Shown: in pieces, positions 32,638 to 45,400 of the stretch
Layout of the letters: every line of letters starts with the position of its first letter
How positions within the stretch are numbered: the first letter of the stretch is position 1
Source: Brachypterus glaber
Taxonomy: Eukaryota; Arthropoda; Insecta; Coleoptera; Kateretidae
Direction: 5' to 3'
Length of the DNA stretch: 64,000 bases
Assembly (NCBI GenBank): GCA_958510825.1
Contig: OY294046.1
Location: forward strand, 50,511,794 to 50,575,793
Notes under the pieces: generated by a model
What the model was told of the DNA's origin: nothing
Seen by the model: the letters and a program-made list of their open reading frames with translations, nothing else
Database searches by the model: none
Position numbers and translations under genes: made by a program

Positions 32638-33074
32638 AAGTGTCTAGCATCTTTTTGGGCGGGCCCCATTAGTTCTCTGAGCCATATACCTAAAACAAAT
32701 TAACTGAAAATGGTACGATTCCACCGCACTTACTTTCTCGCGATAATATGCAGATAAATATTAATAACAGGGCCGCGGCTTTTGCATTTGGGCGCCCTGA
32801 AGCGTCCGGCTTGTCGCCCCTGGCACAGAAAAATTTACAAAAAAAAAAAACAAAAAAAAGGTCCTCGAGGACTTTTTGTGATCACCTCTGAAAAAAAATA
32901 ACCCCTCTCGTCAAAGAAAATTTGATGACTAAAAAAAAAGGTCTTCAAATATTTTTAGCCCTCGAAGAATTTGATTACTAAAAGAAAAAAAGTTCCTCAC
33001 CTCTGAAATCTCATACCAGGGGAGCCGCCCCCCTCCCCCTTCGGCAAAATTGAAAAAGCATATTTTAAGCCGTT

Positions 33075-33177
33075 CCCTAAACAAGCTGTCATCAAAATTA
33101 TATCAAAATATCGAAATAACATCGATGTTATTTCGATGACATTTTGATGACATTTTGATGTCACAGCTTGTTCAGGG
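33075..33177. repeat. Hairpin MITE (CCCTAAACAAGCTGTCATC)
   Basis: The arms pair across the centre AACATCGATGTT. The ends are CCCTAAACAAGCTGTCATC and its near complement, GATGTCACAGCTTGTTCAGGG. Confidence 0.8.
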
Positions 33178-33239
33178 TCATGAGATTTTTACGGACAATT
33201 GTCCGTACTTGTTTTAAAACAAGTAACTAATGACATATT

Positions 33240-34260
33240 ATTATGTTTATTATACTATTCACAGCGCATGCGCTAGAATAGTATTATACGGTAGTTTCGA
33301 ATTTCCTAAGATGGTCCAAACAACCAAACAATTTTTTTATTGTTCTTGGAAAAAAAATTAAAAAATAACATTAAATGTTATTTTTTTAAAATACGAACTT
33401 TTTTTGAAAAACAAAAAAATTTGGGAAAAAAATTTTTTCAAAAAATTTATTATTTTTTTAAACTTGGTTTGGATGAAAAAATTTTTTCTTTATTTTCTTT
33501 TATTAATGATAATTTTTTTATTTTTTAAAAAAGTTTAACTCCCCATAACTTTTTTGTTTTTATTGGATATTCATATTTTGGGGATTACTTTTAAAATTGG
33601 TAGAATTTATCCTATAATAAAAGTAATTTTTCCTGAAAAATTTTCTTTCAGCTTTTTGTGATTTTTGGGGAATTACTTTCAAAACCAATACGGATCTTCC
33701 CGATGGGTAAATCGCAAAGGTATTCAGGTGTAGAAATTGGAGGTAATCTGAAATCTTTGAAGGTTGCGAGGCCTTGTAATCTGAAGGAAATCTTTAAAAA
33801 AATTCTCCTTTTTGGAGGAAATCTTAGAATCTCGAGGTAATCTTTGGAGGTAATCTGGAGAAAGATTCTCTCCTAAAGGTTTACAAAATTTTGTCAGATG
33901 TAATTACCCCTCGGATCTTCCCCTCGTAGAATTTGATTTTTCCTGAAAAAGTCGATCGGATTATTCGTTCTTGAGTTATCGTGTTCCTGGAAATCGTGAC
34001 ATCGGACGGAAACGTCCGAACGGACAGAAGGACGGATATTAGAAAAAAAGTTGCTGATTATATTATTCACAGCGCCAGCGCTAGAATAATATTATACAGT
34101 AGTTTGGACTTATTCTAGTCAAAAAAATCTATAAATTGTTTTCATGAAAAAATAAGCAACTTTTTTTTTCAAATGTCCGTCTGTCCGTCTGTCCGTCTGA
34201 TGTCAAGATTTTTTGTTGGCAGCACTATGATTTGGAAAAAAATATGGTTTATTTTGTGAA
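33240..34260. repeat. Dispersed repeat with ATTATACTATTCACAGCGC ends
   Basis: TATTATACTATTCACAGCGC at 33240 recurs at 34057 as TTATATTATTCACAGCGCC. Both are followed by GCGCTAGAATA. GTCCGTCTGTCCGTCTG and TTATTCGTTCTTGAGTTATC words also occur at 43140 and 61540-61660, so this is an interspersed family. Confidence 0.6.
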
Positions 34261-34336
34261 AGTTTAGGTCCACCACCTGGGCCCAAGTGCGTTACTTAAT
34301 ACTTGAGAGAATCCCAATATATTTTTGATAGAAACT

Positions 34337-34974
34337 TACCCAGACAGTACAAAGATGACTTAAAGAGATCTTAAAGATGTCGTAGCTCGTCATTCAAGAC
34401 GTCTTAAGAACATCGGTCGTATGTTACAAAAGGTAACGTCTTTAAGACATCTTTTTTAAGACGCCTTACTGACGCCTTGCACAGGCGAATTTACAACATA
34501 ATACCCCCTCCCATTTACGGTGCTACTTACGGTTGTATTGATAAAGCGTTAGAAGAATTAGAATGAGAGGTAATTTGTTTGTCAAAAAAGATCTTAAAAA
34601 ATTGAGATTTTTTGAATTTTTTTTTGAATTTTTTTTTTCAGTTTTTTTTGATTTTTTTTTAATTTTTTCGTTTTTCGTAAAAAGAAAATTAAAAAAAAAA
34701 ATTATTTTTCTTTTAATTTTTATGTTTTTCAAAATAAGATCTTAAAAAATGGTAATTTTTTTTAATAGTTGATTGTGGTTAGTTTATTTTTAGAGATGAG
34801 TATCGAAGTTAAGACGTCTTGTACTTAAAAGACATCCTATAGACATCATAATCAGATATCTTTTAAACATCCCTAAAAAGAAGTCCACAAGATATCCTTT
34901 TTATGTCTTTAGGCGTCCAGACATAACTAAGATCTAAAAAATATGTCTTTAAGATATCATGTGCTGTCTGGGTA
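34337..34974. mobile_element. TIR element just upstream of the CO2 receptor gene
   Basis: TACCCAGACAGTAC at the left and GTGCTGTCTGGGTA at the right are complementary, with TA at both junctions. The interior repeats AAGACGTCTTAA and AAGACATC words and has long T/A tracts. It ends 213 bp before the receptor's start codon. Confidence 0.75.
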
Positions 34975-35187
34975 TTAAGGTGAAATTTGAAGGTAAGTTG
35001 TTCTGAAAACTTGACCCGTATGTAGAAACTTAAATAATTAACAGCAAATCGACATGTTGCGTTCTCTAGGTCGCTTATAATTGCCCTTAAGCAAACAAAA
35101 ATCGTCACCCTTATTATTATACAATTTATCACCCACCGATTCTTACTAGTTTAAATGTTGCGTCCTTAGTGAAAACTGATTAAAAAC

Positions 35188-35530
35188 ATGTACAATGATA
35201 ACTATCAAAACGCCCAAAATGTTCAGCAAATTTCGCACGTTATGGGCGAGCGTGCGGAAAAACCGAGGCGCAGCGTCTACCTTGAGGGGGCGCATCAATT
35301 TTACACGAATCACGGGCAGAGCAAAATCGCTCCTATATCTTTTTATCAAAATCAACCAGTCAAGGCCTTTGCGGATCCTGAAATAAACAGTGTTATGTAC
35401 GATACTATGAAGCCTTTGCTGTTTTTATTAAAAGGAATGGGGCTTTTTCCAATTGCGATTGTGGGGCACAGTTTTCAAGTTACCATGCACCTTATGATTT
35501 ATTCAGTGGTGGTTTTTGCAATAGTCATAG
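35188..35530 (+). CDS. Gr63a: Gr63a exon 1
   Basis: It codes the cytoplasmic N-terminus and first membrane span (MKPLLFLLKGMGLFPIAIV, then HLMIYSVVVFAIVI). It ends in phase 1 at GTCAGT. Confidence 0.93.
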
Positions 35531-38500
35531 GTCAGTAGTTATTACTTATAACTTATTAGTTATCAAGAAATTCTAAGACTTAAGCCTTGGCTATAGCCAA
35601 CACTCAGAGAAAAATAGTTGTAAAATCAAACAAAAGTCATATGATTTAAAAGAAAACCAATATGTTTTTGCTCCAACAGTGTTTTTTGTTAATTCAAAAA
35701 GATACTTTTTAATTTTATAAGTCATTGTAAAAATAAAAATATTCACTGTTATTTGAAAAATGTTTCCTTTTAAATAATTTGTAAACTAGAAATGATTTGA
35801 ATACAAAAACTGGTTATTTTATAAAAAATTCTTTTAATTGATATTTTTCAACAATATAAAGGGAAATATTATAATTTTGTTAAGAAAACATTAAAATAAG
35901 AAAGTAACGGACAATACTTTTACTTTACAGTGAAAAACGTTTTGGTGTAAAAATTATTTTTTTAAATTAATATTATTCATAACTAAAACGTAAAGTTTTT
36001 ACTTTTAATATTTTAAAAGGCAATTTTTTTAAATTAAAATAATTTCTTATTGATTTTACAAGATGAGATTTTTCTGAGTGAATGTTTTAATTTCGTGTCG
36101 CACACGGTACCCCTCAGTATTATTAAGTTACAAAAAAAATGTGCACATAATCATAAACAACGAATCCTAGTAGTGGAAGGTCTGGACATTAAATAACAAC
36201 TTTTAGTAAAAACCCAGACGTAGCGCTTTTGGAGAAAAGGCTTAACATCTCTTCAGGAGGAATCACGCTTAATACCATTTACTTTTAGAAATGAGTTTGC
36301 TCTAATCTTATATAATTTTTGCCTCAGAATTCGAATCCATCTCTAAAATTTAGCTAACTCTTTTAGTTTTCTAGAAAAACGCAATTACTTATGCATTTAA
36401 GAACAACCATATTAAAACAGTTTTTTTAACCTAACGCTCTTTTGGCGAGCTTAAAATTAAGCTTTAGGCTTCCACTTTAAAATCCTAAAACTATCAACCA
36501 TAATTTGTGCATGTGCAAGTTTAAACTTGTTAATAATAATAATGTTAATAAGAATTAATAACTTGTTAAGAACCGCTGTTTGACAAAAATAAATAAAAAA
36601 GTGACACAAGTCTATAAAGTTAAGCAAAAGTATCTGAAAATATGTTTTAATTAAAGGGTCCGACAGTACAGTACATACTATGGTTTATATTTTACGATTT
36701 TAAAGTAGAAGAGTAAAACTTTATTTTAAGCTCGCCAAAACATCGTTAGGTTAAAAAACTATTTTAATATCGTTGGTCTAAAATAGCAATAAATGCATAA
36801 ATAATTGCGTTTTTCTGGAAAATGCAAATAGCTAAATTTTACAAAAAGATTCGAAATCTGGGGCAAGAATAATAAAGAGATTAAAGCAAACTCATTTTTA
36901 AAAGTAGATGGTATTGAGCGTGATTCCGCCTGAAGAGATGTTAAGCTTTTTTCCAAAAGCGCCACTTCTAGGATTTTACCAAAAATGGTTATTTAAAGTC
37001 CATGCCTTCCCCTACTAGGATTCGTTGTTAGATTTGGTGCACATTTTTTTTGTAACTTCATAATACTGAGGGGTACCGTGCGCAGAAGATTTTATTCAGC
37101 TATTTGTAGTAAAATTTTGTACGACACGGAATCAAAAGCCTTGGCTAAGTCTATACTAAGAATTTATTTATAATTAATAAGTAAGTATAAGTATACTTAG
37201 AAGAAAGATGACATGTTTAAGTTAAAAATAGCGTTAAATGTTTCATCTAGAGTGCCATCTGTCTAATAATATTTCTAGTTAATAATGGCACAAGGCACAA
37301 GGTATATAGGTCCAATACTATTTTTAATTAATTATTAACGATTTATTTATTTGTCATTTATGTTTATTAGCCAGAACAAATTTATAATATTTTCTATTAC
37401 AATTGTAAAAATGTCGGAAGTATCGGAGATAATAATTATAATTAAGGGACTAAAACTGAATCTTTATTTTGTGAACGAGACAAGCTTATTTACGAGCTTT
37501 TTTAGCTTAAGTTGATCTAGATGACCCAGTGATCACCAACCTTTTACAACCAATTTTTATCAGTAGAGTCGAAGATGATATGGTCAGTGACCACTGAATT
37601 ACCACTGGTATTTTTATGAAATAAATACATCAAAAATTGGAAAACTTTTTCTTTTTTTCGTGAGAACTTCCTTCTCTCCAGAGAGTCTAGGCCACTTGCT
37701 CATAGAAAATTACTGTAGGTAAATTTCTTTCTTCAGAAATTACCTTTTCGGCCGAGCTATACCTCCACAGAAAAACATGGATATATTTTTTATGGTTATT
37801 TTTTTAGCTTACATTGGATATATAAAATGGGATAGAGTGGAATTAGTCCGATCTGCAGAAGGTCGCTTTGAAGAAGCCGTCATAGATTACCTTTTCACAG
37901 TTTATTTAGTACCTATAGTTATCAATCCTCTGGTTTTGTACGAAGGCCAAAGGCAAGTAAAAGTTTTGACAGCTATGCTGGGTTTCGAGAAGGCTTACAA
38001 CCGCATAGCCTGCAAAAAATTGATTTTGGATTTGGGCAACAAACCCTTGATGATAGTTATCATTTTACCGATTCTGGCTTGCGGTACGATGGTGGTTACG
38101 CATATTACCATGGTGCATTTTAGGCTTTTACAGGTAAAAATACACTGCTTACCTATCCAAAAGAAATGGGATGGCTGAGAAATTTTACATTCACTTCATC
38201 TGGACATTTTACTTTCACTTCATTCGCTTCAACTGGGTTTTAATGGGCTTTAATTGATTTTTTGATCTGCTTTTGCTATGGTTCGGTTTATTTTGTTAAA
38301 AAACCTTTAGCTTTTCAAAAAGCAAAAACAGACGACCAAGAACAAAAGAATACTTAGTCTAATCCCAATTAAATAGAACAAAAAACCATTAATAAGTATA
38401 TCGGAAATTTCCAGAATTTTGTTTTAGCAGATATGAATAGAGCTTCTAAAAAACTATGTTAAATTTATGGAGACAAAACTACCTAGTAAAAAAAGTCTCA

Positions 38501-39412
38501 TGAAATCATACGTAAACGGTCCTATAAAATCTTACGAAGATCCCATCAATAAAGTAGGAAATTGTAGGAAATATCCATCAACCTGATAAATTTTTATGGT
38601 TTTTTTTTTACTTTGGTAGCGTTTCCGTCAGTTTGAAATATGAATTACTTAGTATTGCTTTAAAATCATACGAAAATATTATTCTCAGTCTCATCAAATC
38701 CTACGCAAACTATCAAAGCCCATTTAATCATATTAAAATCACAGGAGTTTGATTAGATTTGGCAGGGCCATTTTTACAGGGTAGTATTTTTTTAGTTTTT
38801 GGATGCAAGAATAAACAATGTATGGCGCGAAATTCCACTTTTTTTTTAATTTACAATGGAAATTTGTTAAACCATGATACGTAAAAAATCAAAAAAGTTT
38901 AGTTTATTGCTTTTATGATTTTTATTCAATTCTTATTTTTTCTATTGTCGCTTTTCTCCCAGGGAAATAAAAATCACAGCAACCCTGATACTACCTATGT
39001 GCTTTACTGGTACAAAAATTAGGTTTGGTGATGTTTTGTAATAAATTAGCGATTCAAACGATTTTTTTTTAAATTTTTACAAAAAAAAACATTTAAAAAT
39101 AACATTGTTAAATTTATCATCTTCGTCCATTTTTTCGAACTGACGTTTGTGTCAACCATATTAAAAAACAAATGAAATCGCGATAGCCGTGAAACTGACT
39201 TTTCGCAATTTATAGGCATCTTGATTAAATTACGAAAATAAAACACCCGATTTTAGACGCATGGTTTTTAATTTTAATTTTATCTACCTACCTAAATTAT
39301 GTTTGGTCCTGCAAAAAATAGTGTATATACCTCAGGACTAAACTTGGCTGTTTTAGCGGGACTAAAACAGCCAGTTTAGTCCCTTGGTATATAAATAACT
39401 ATTAATAAATAA

Positions 39413-39486
<74 letters not shown>

Positions 39487-42400
39487 ATATATATTTTACT
39501 GGAAGGGTGGGAAAAAATGATTATTAATTTTTTAAGGTTTTTATGAAAATGAAACTGCAGATTTCATTAATACTAATTAAAAAAAAAAACATTTTTTTTG
39601 CAGGTAGTACCATATTGTTACATAAACACAATGACCTATATGATAGGCGGATCTTGGTTCATATACTGTGACATCATCGGCGCCACAGCCACCCAGATTG
39701 CCGAAGATTTCCAACAAGCTTTAAAAAATGTTGGACCTTCGATCCGGGTGGCAGAGTACCGCGCCCTCTGGATGATGCTAAGCAAAATAACTCGGGACGT
39801 TGGGAATTCTTTTGGATCCAGTCTTACATTTTTGTGCTTGTACCTTTTTTTGGTTATCACATTGACAATATATGGTCTGCTGTCGCAAATTCAGGAGGGC
39901 TTGGGTGTGAAGGACATAGGACTGACTATAACTGCGCTGTTTGCAGTTATCTTGCTTTATTTTATTTGTGACGAGGCGCATTATGCTTCAAACTGTGTAA
40001 GTAAATAATTCCTTTTCCATATACAGTCGGTCAAGTAAGAGCGCGTCTCGCATTGTTTTTAAATTTAAGAATATATTTATACTTTTTTTTTTAACATTTA
40101 ATTACAGTTAATGAATGATAGATCTATGCAAATAACTTAGTAACTTGTCCAGTCTCCATCTGCGTCAATGATCGCCTGGCATCGTCGGGGCATACTTTGA
40201 ACGAGATTTTCTCGTGATAGCTGCTTTAATGTGCATACCTTTTTCCCGCTAAGCTTGTACTTAACGAATGACATATTCTTAATGGGGTTTGCGTGGGGAG
40301 ATTGGGACGGCCAATCCAGTGTTCCATTTTCGGCGAAACCGGAGATTTTTTTTTTGCAATGGTTAAACCCTATTGTTTTTATTATTTCGTACTCACAGAC
40401 ATGGCGTATTTTTTACTCCGCCAAATTTTAAATGAACACATGAAAACTCAATCACTGTGCAACTTAAAAACTTGTCCGCTGGGATTTAGGGCTTAAACTG
40501 AATGTCCGAAAGGTACTGAGACGCGAAAAGCCGTAGTTAGTCGGAGTTGGGAGAAATCACAAATTGTATACTATCCAGGCGTAAAATCTACGCCGTGTCT
40601 GTGGCAGAGGGTTAAGGTAAAAAAAAATAGGGAAAAATCGTTAGAGCCATTTTTAAGAAAAACTATTTTTTCAATTTTTGTTTATCAGTAAACTACCCTT
40701 ATTTAAGATACTCTAAAATTCAGTTTACGGAATGTATAGACAGTAAAAAAAATAAATGCATCAACATCTGGAACACTTTTTTTTTACCATAACAACTGAT
40801 GATCGTTGTTTAGAAATTTATCCTCTCCAAATTCGCTCGAAATTAAAAAAACGAGAAAAATCTAAAAAGCTAACTTTTAATTTGAAAGTTTTTAATTTAA
40901 TTTAATTTTGATTTAGGTACGTGTGCAATTTCAAAAAAAGATTTTATTGATCGAATTATCTTGGATGAATGATGATGCACAACAAGAAGTAAGTATTTTA
41001 ACCACCATCTGAAATTGTATAAAAAGAAAAAAAAAAAATTTTTTCCAAAAATTTTTTTTCATGTTTTACAAAAACAATTTTGTTATACGACCAACATAAT
41101 AAAGTCAAATCGAAGTTTTATCCAACACTGGGCTTCCCAACTGGTTCAAGAAAAATTTATTATCAAAAAGCCCTCATTTTCCAATACAAAAACACTTATC
41201 CAATTAAATAAGAAAAAACTCAGAACTATTACCAGTTTTCTAACTGGTCATGGTACTTTTAACAATCTTCTTTATAAATTGGAAATTGTCCAAAGCAAAC
41301 GCTGTAGATTCTGCGACTATGATAAAGAAACTGCATCCCACATTTTGGGATAAAGTCCTGTCTTCTCACAAAAAAGACTGCGATTTTTAGGTTCACCATC
41401 AGTGCAACCTAGCGATTTAGTCGAACTTTCATTGGGCTTTTTGACTGCGGCATGCACAATGGATCTCAGGTCTCAAGTGCCGTGGCTATTACTTGGTAAT
41501 AACCACACCGCTTCTGATGATGATGATGAACATTATAACGTGTGTGTCAAGAGTCCTTCCCCATTTAACTTTTGAATGGCTTAAGACATCTACTTAAAAT
41601 TTAAAACACGTAAATAATATAACCAAAATAATTTATTTTAGTTTATATTTGATTTGTTTAAGAGGCACGGTGTAGGTAGAGGGTAAGTCCCCTACAAGGG
41701 GGGGATTTTTTTTATTTGAAAGACGTCATGCGGGACATCATTTTAAAGGTAATAAAATTCTCTGTTCGACCATACATTTTTGTATTGTTTTCACCATTTT
41801 TTTGAGGGGGTTAAAAAAACCAAATAGTTTTTATTTAATGATTAATTTTATCCTAAAGAAATGTAAATAAACTATATTTAAATGAAAATTAAAAAAAATA
41901 CAAGAGAACTGAATTTTTTAACCCTTAAACACTCGCTTGGTATGGACTTTTAAAAAATAAAACCAGAATTTAAGTATGGTTTTCTTACTTGGGACAACAT
42001 ACAAAATACAAATAAATAATTTAATATAAAAACACCTGACTGATAAACTAAAAAGTACTACACAAGAATAATGTGAAATAAAATTTTATAGTAACCATCG
42101 CAATCGGAGGCCTATTTTGCCTTCATATTATTAAACCATTTGTATACTTATTTAAATTAAGTTTGAAGATTTGTAACATTTTGATATTTTATTTTAACCC
42201 TATATTGCACTATAGTAGCATTAACCCGACGCGTGTGTGGTGGGGTTAAAACCACCCATGACATATTTCAAACGTAGACTACTTCGCAGTATTTTTTGTT
42301 TTAACATTCTCCTTTTCAATAGCTGTAGGTAAACGCATAGAGAACATATTGGAAATTTTTGTTTGACCCTTATCCTACACGTTACATTTAGCTCTTTTCA

Positions 42401-45400
42401 AAGTTCCGTATGGGTGGATTTAACCCCACCACACAGTTAACATTATTAAAATATTCATAATTTTAGATTTGTATACACCATGTACAACTTTCGTTTTCTT
42501 AAATATATTTTTTCTCATTGTTTTTCATTTAATTTGGACAAATAAAGTTATTTTTTCGTGTTTTAAACAAAGATTTGTTTCCTTGATATATCTCCAAGCA
42601 TTTTTTCTTGTAAATGCATTCTATAGAATCAAGTTTCGTATTTTTTTAAAACGATAAAATAAAAATATAATTTTTATAAATCTATTAAATATATTAGTAT
42701 AGTACTATACTAAATATATTAGTAATCTAATTTAATCTAATCTAGTAATCTAAACAAATTATTATTTTAAGAAAAAATACGTAACTTTTTTAATTTTTTT
42801 TTAATTAAAAAAAAATGTTTTCTTTTTGCGAAAAACGAAAAAAATTTAAAATAAATTGTTTTTGGAAATTATAGTTTTTTTAATTTTTTTTTAAAGTTTA
42901 ACCCCCTATAACTTTTTTGTTTTTGGGGGGATTACTTTTAAAATTGGTAAAATTGATCCTTATAATAAAAGTATTTTTTCCTGAAAAGGTTACGTTAATC
43001 GTAATTTTCTTTCAGCTTTTTTCAATTTTTTAAAAGTTTTATCCCCCATAACTTTTTTGTTTTTGAGAGGATTATTTTCAAAAACAATAAGGATCTTCTC
43101 CTCATAGAACTTGATTTTTCCTGAAAATTTCAATACGATCGGATTATTCGTTCTTGAGTTATCGTGTCTACAAAAATACAATTTGATTTTAAAAGTTTAA
43201 CTTTTCTTTTTGCGAAAACGAAAAAAATTTAAAATAAATTGTTTTTGGAAATTATAGTTTTTTTATTTTTTTTTTAAGTTTAACCCCCTATAACTTTTTT
43301 GTTTTTGAGGGGATTACTTTCAAAGTTGGTAGAACTGATCCTTAAAAGTAATTTTTCCTAAACAAGTTACGTTAATCGGAATTTTCTTTCAGCTTTTTTC
43401 GATTTTTTTAAAAGTTTAACCCCCCATAACTTTTTTTTGGTCATAAAACGAAAAAACACCTAAAAAATTTTTGAAAATTTTTGGAGGAATGCAAGGCTTT
43501 CCGAAAATTTGAAAACTTTCAAAATGGGAAAGCAAGATAGGTATATGTTCCTTGAATTTTCTTAATCCTCAGGTCTCTTAATGAATAAACAATTTATTTA
43601 ATATTGTATATTGATTACCGAACAACGAGCAAAATATTTACATAATAAATGATTTTAGATCAATATGTTTCTACGAGCTACCGAAATGAATCCAACAGAC
43701 ATGAGTTTGGGGGGCTTTTTTGACGTGAATAGGAACCTTTTTAAATCGGTAAGTACTAAATTTCATAATGAAATAAATACAGAGTAAAAAAATATACAAA
43801 CCAAAATCTTTTTTTGCATAAGGTAAACAGGGGTAATTGTAAAATACCCTGAAAAAAAAAGATCTGGTTGGTGGTAACCAGATCAATATCTATAGTTAAA
43901 TAGGGAACAACTATTTTTCTCGTTGCTGCTACAAGAAAAATAGTTGGTCTGTATTTAACTATTGATCTGATCAACCAGATCCTTTTTTCGATGTAATTTT
44001 TGACTAGTTCCACTTTTTACTTTAGTAATGTGGGTGAATGTGTCTTTAAAGTCACAATCTCTTTACGTTGTGAATAACTAAAGCACTGAAAGAAAAGTTC
44101 TGCACTTTTTTTTACTATGGTCTGTTTCATCAAGCAAGATAGTAAATTAAAAATCGCACAGTAAATATTTTTACAACAGGTTTGAATAGTATATGTTTGT
44201 GTATAGAATATAGTTACATTTTATAAAATAAACTACGCAGCATATTTGCACATCCAATATTCGAATCTGTTTTGAAAATATTCACTGTGCGATTTTTAAT
44301 TTACTATCTTGCTTGATGAAACAGACCATAGTTACATTGTTCCCGTAATATAGGGTAAAGGTGATAACTAACTTCCAAGACCCCAGTTTTGACAACTTAG
44401 CAATTCACGGGAACTTAAATTATTTTTGTAATTGTAGTGAAAATGAGATAAAATGCCGTAAAAGCGTTTTTTCCTCGAATTTTTCTCAGGAGTTTTCACG
44501 GATTTGTTCATTTGTAAAATTTAAAAAAAATCAACGATTTTGTAAAATATTTTTTTACTGTTTCGATTTATGTTTTTCGAAATAACATAAAATATGTAGC
44601 ACAAAGGGTTTTTTCATCTTATATTCTAACTCGAGAAAGAAATCTTAAATTTAATTTCGCGAAGTTCTGCTGGAAAAAAACATGCCTAGTTTAATTGCTT
44701 TCCCATTTTGAAAATTTTCAAAATTTCGGATAGCCTTGTATTCGTGCAAAAATGTTCAAAATGTTTTTTTGTGTATTTTTGCGTTTTATGACGTTTTATG
44801 TCGATATAAATCAATTTCGAGCAAAAAAACATTGTCGCTCGGTTGATCGTTCGGTCGGCCGGTAGGTCGATCGGTCTTGTGAAATCTTGTGGGCACAATA
44901 ACTTAAGAACCCTTTAAGCTAGAGACTTAAAATTTGGCATACAGGTATGTTACCAAAAGTTCTCGCTCGGGATTGTTTTTGGTGAACATTGGTGTGCGGC
45001 AAGGGGGGCAAATGGGGAAAAATACATTTTTTTTACAAAATTTTGAAAATTGATGTATGGGGGTTTTCAAGGTTGCTGAAATTGAATCTGGTAATAAAAT
45101 TTTTTTAACTCCACCCCCACGGAGGTCGGGGGGTAAATATTTTTAAATTTATTCGTGAAGATTGGTATATAGGGGTTTTTGTGTTAGACGAATATAAATC
45201 TGATAATATTTTTTTCCTAATTTCACCTCTGAGGGGTGGGGGGTAGTTTTCATGAAAACTGGTGTATACATGTATTGGGGGTTTTGAGGTTGCTGAAAGT
45301 GAATCTGATAATAAAAATATTCTAAATCCACCCCCTGAGGGATAAGGGGTACTTTTCGTGAAAATTGGTATATTGGGGTTTTTGAGGTTGTTGAAAGGGA

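Larger units (their letters stand above)
32369..34336. other. Intergenic region between two divergent genes
   Basis: It should include the promoter and 5' UTR of the zinc-finger gene, but I see no clear TATA or initiator. It holds two hairpins (32534-32637 and 33075-33177) and dispersed repeat fragments (33240-34260). Confidence 0.6.
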
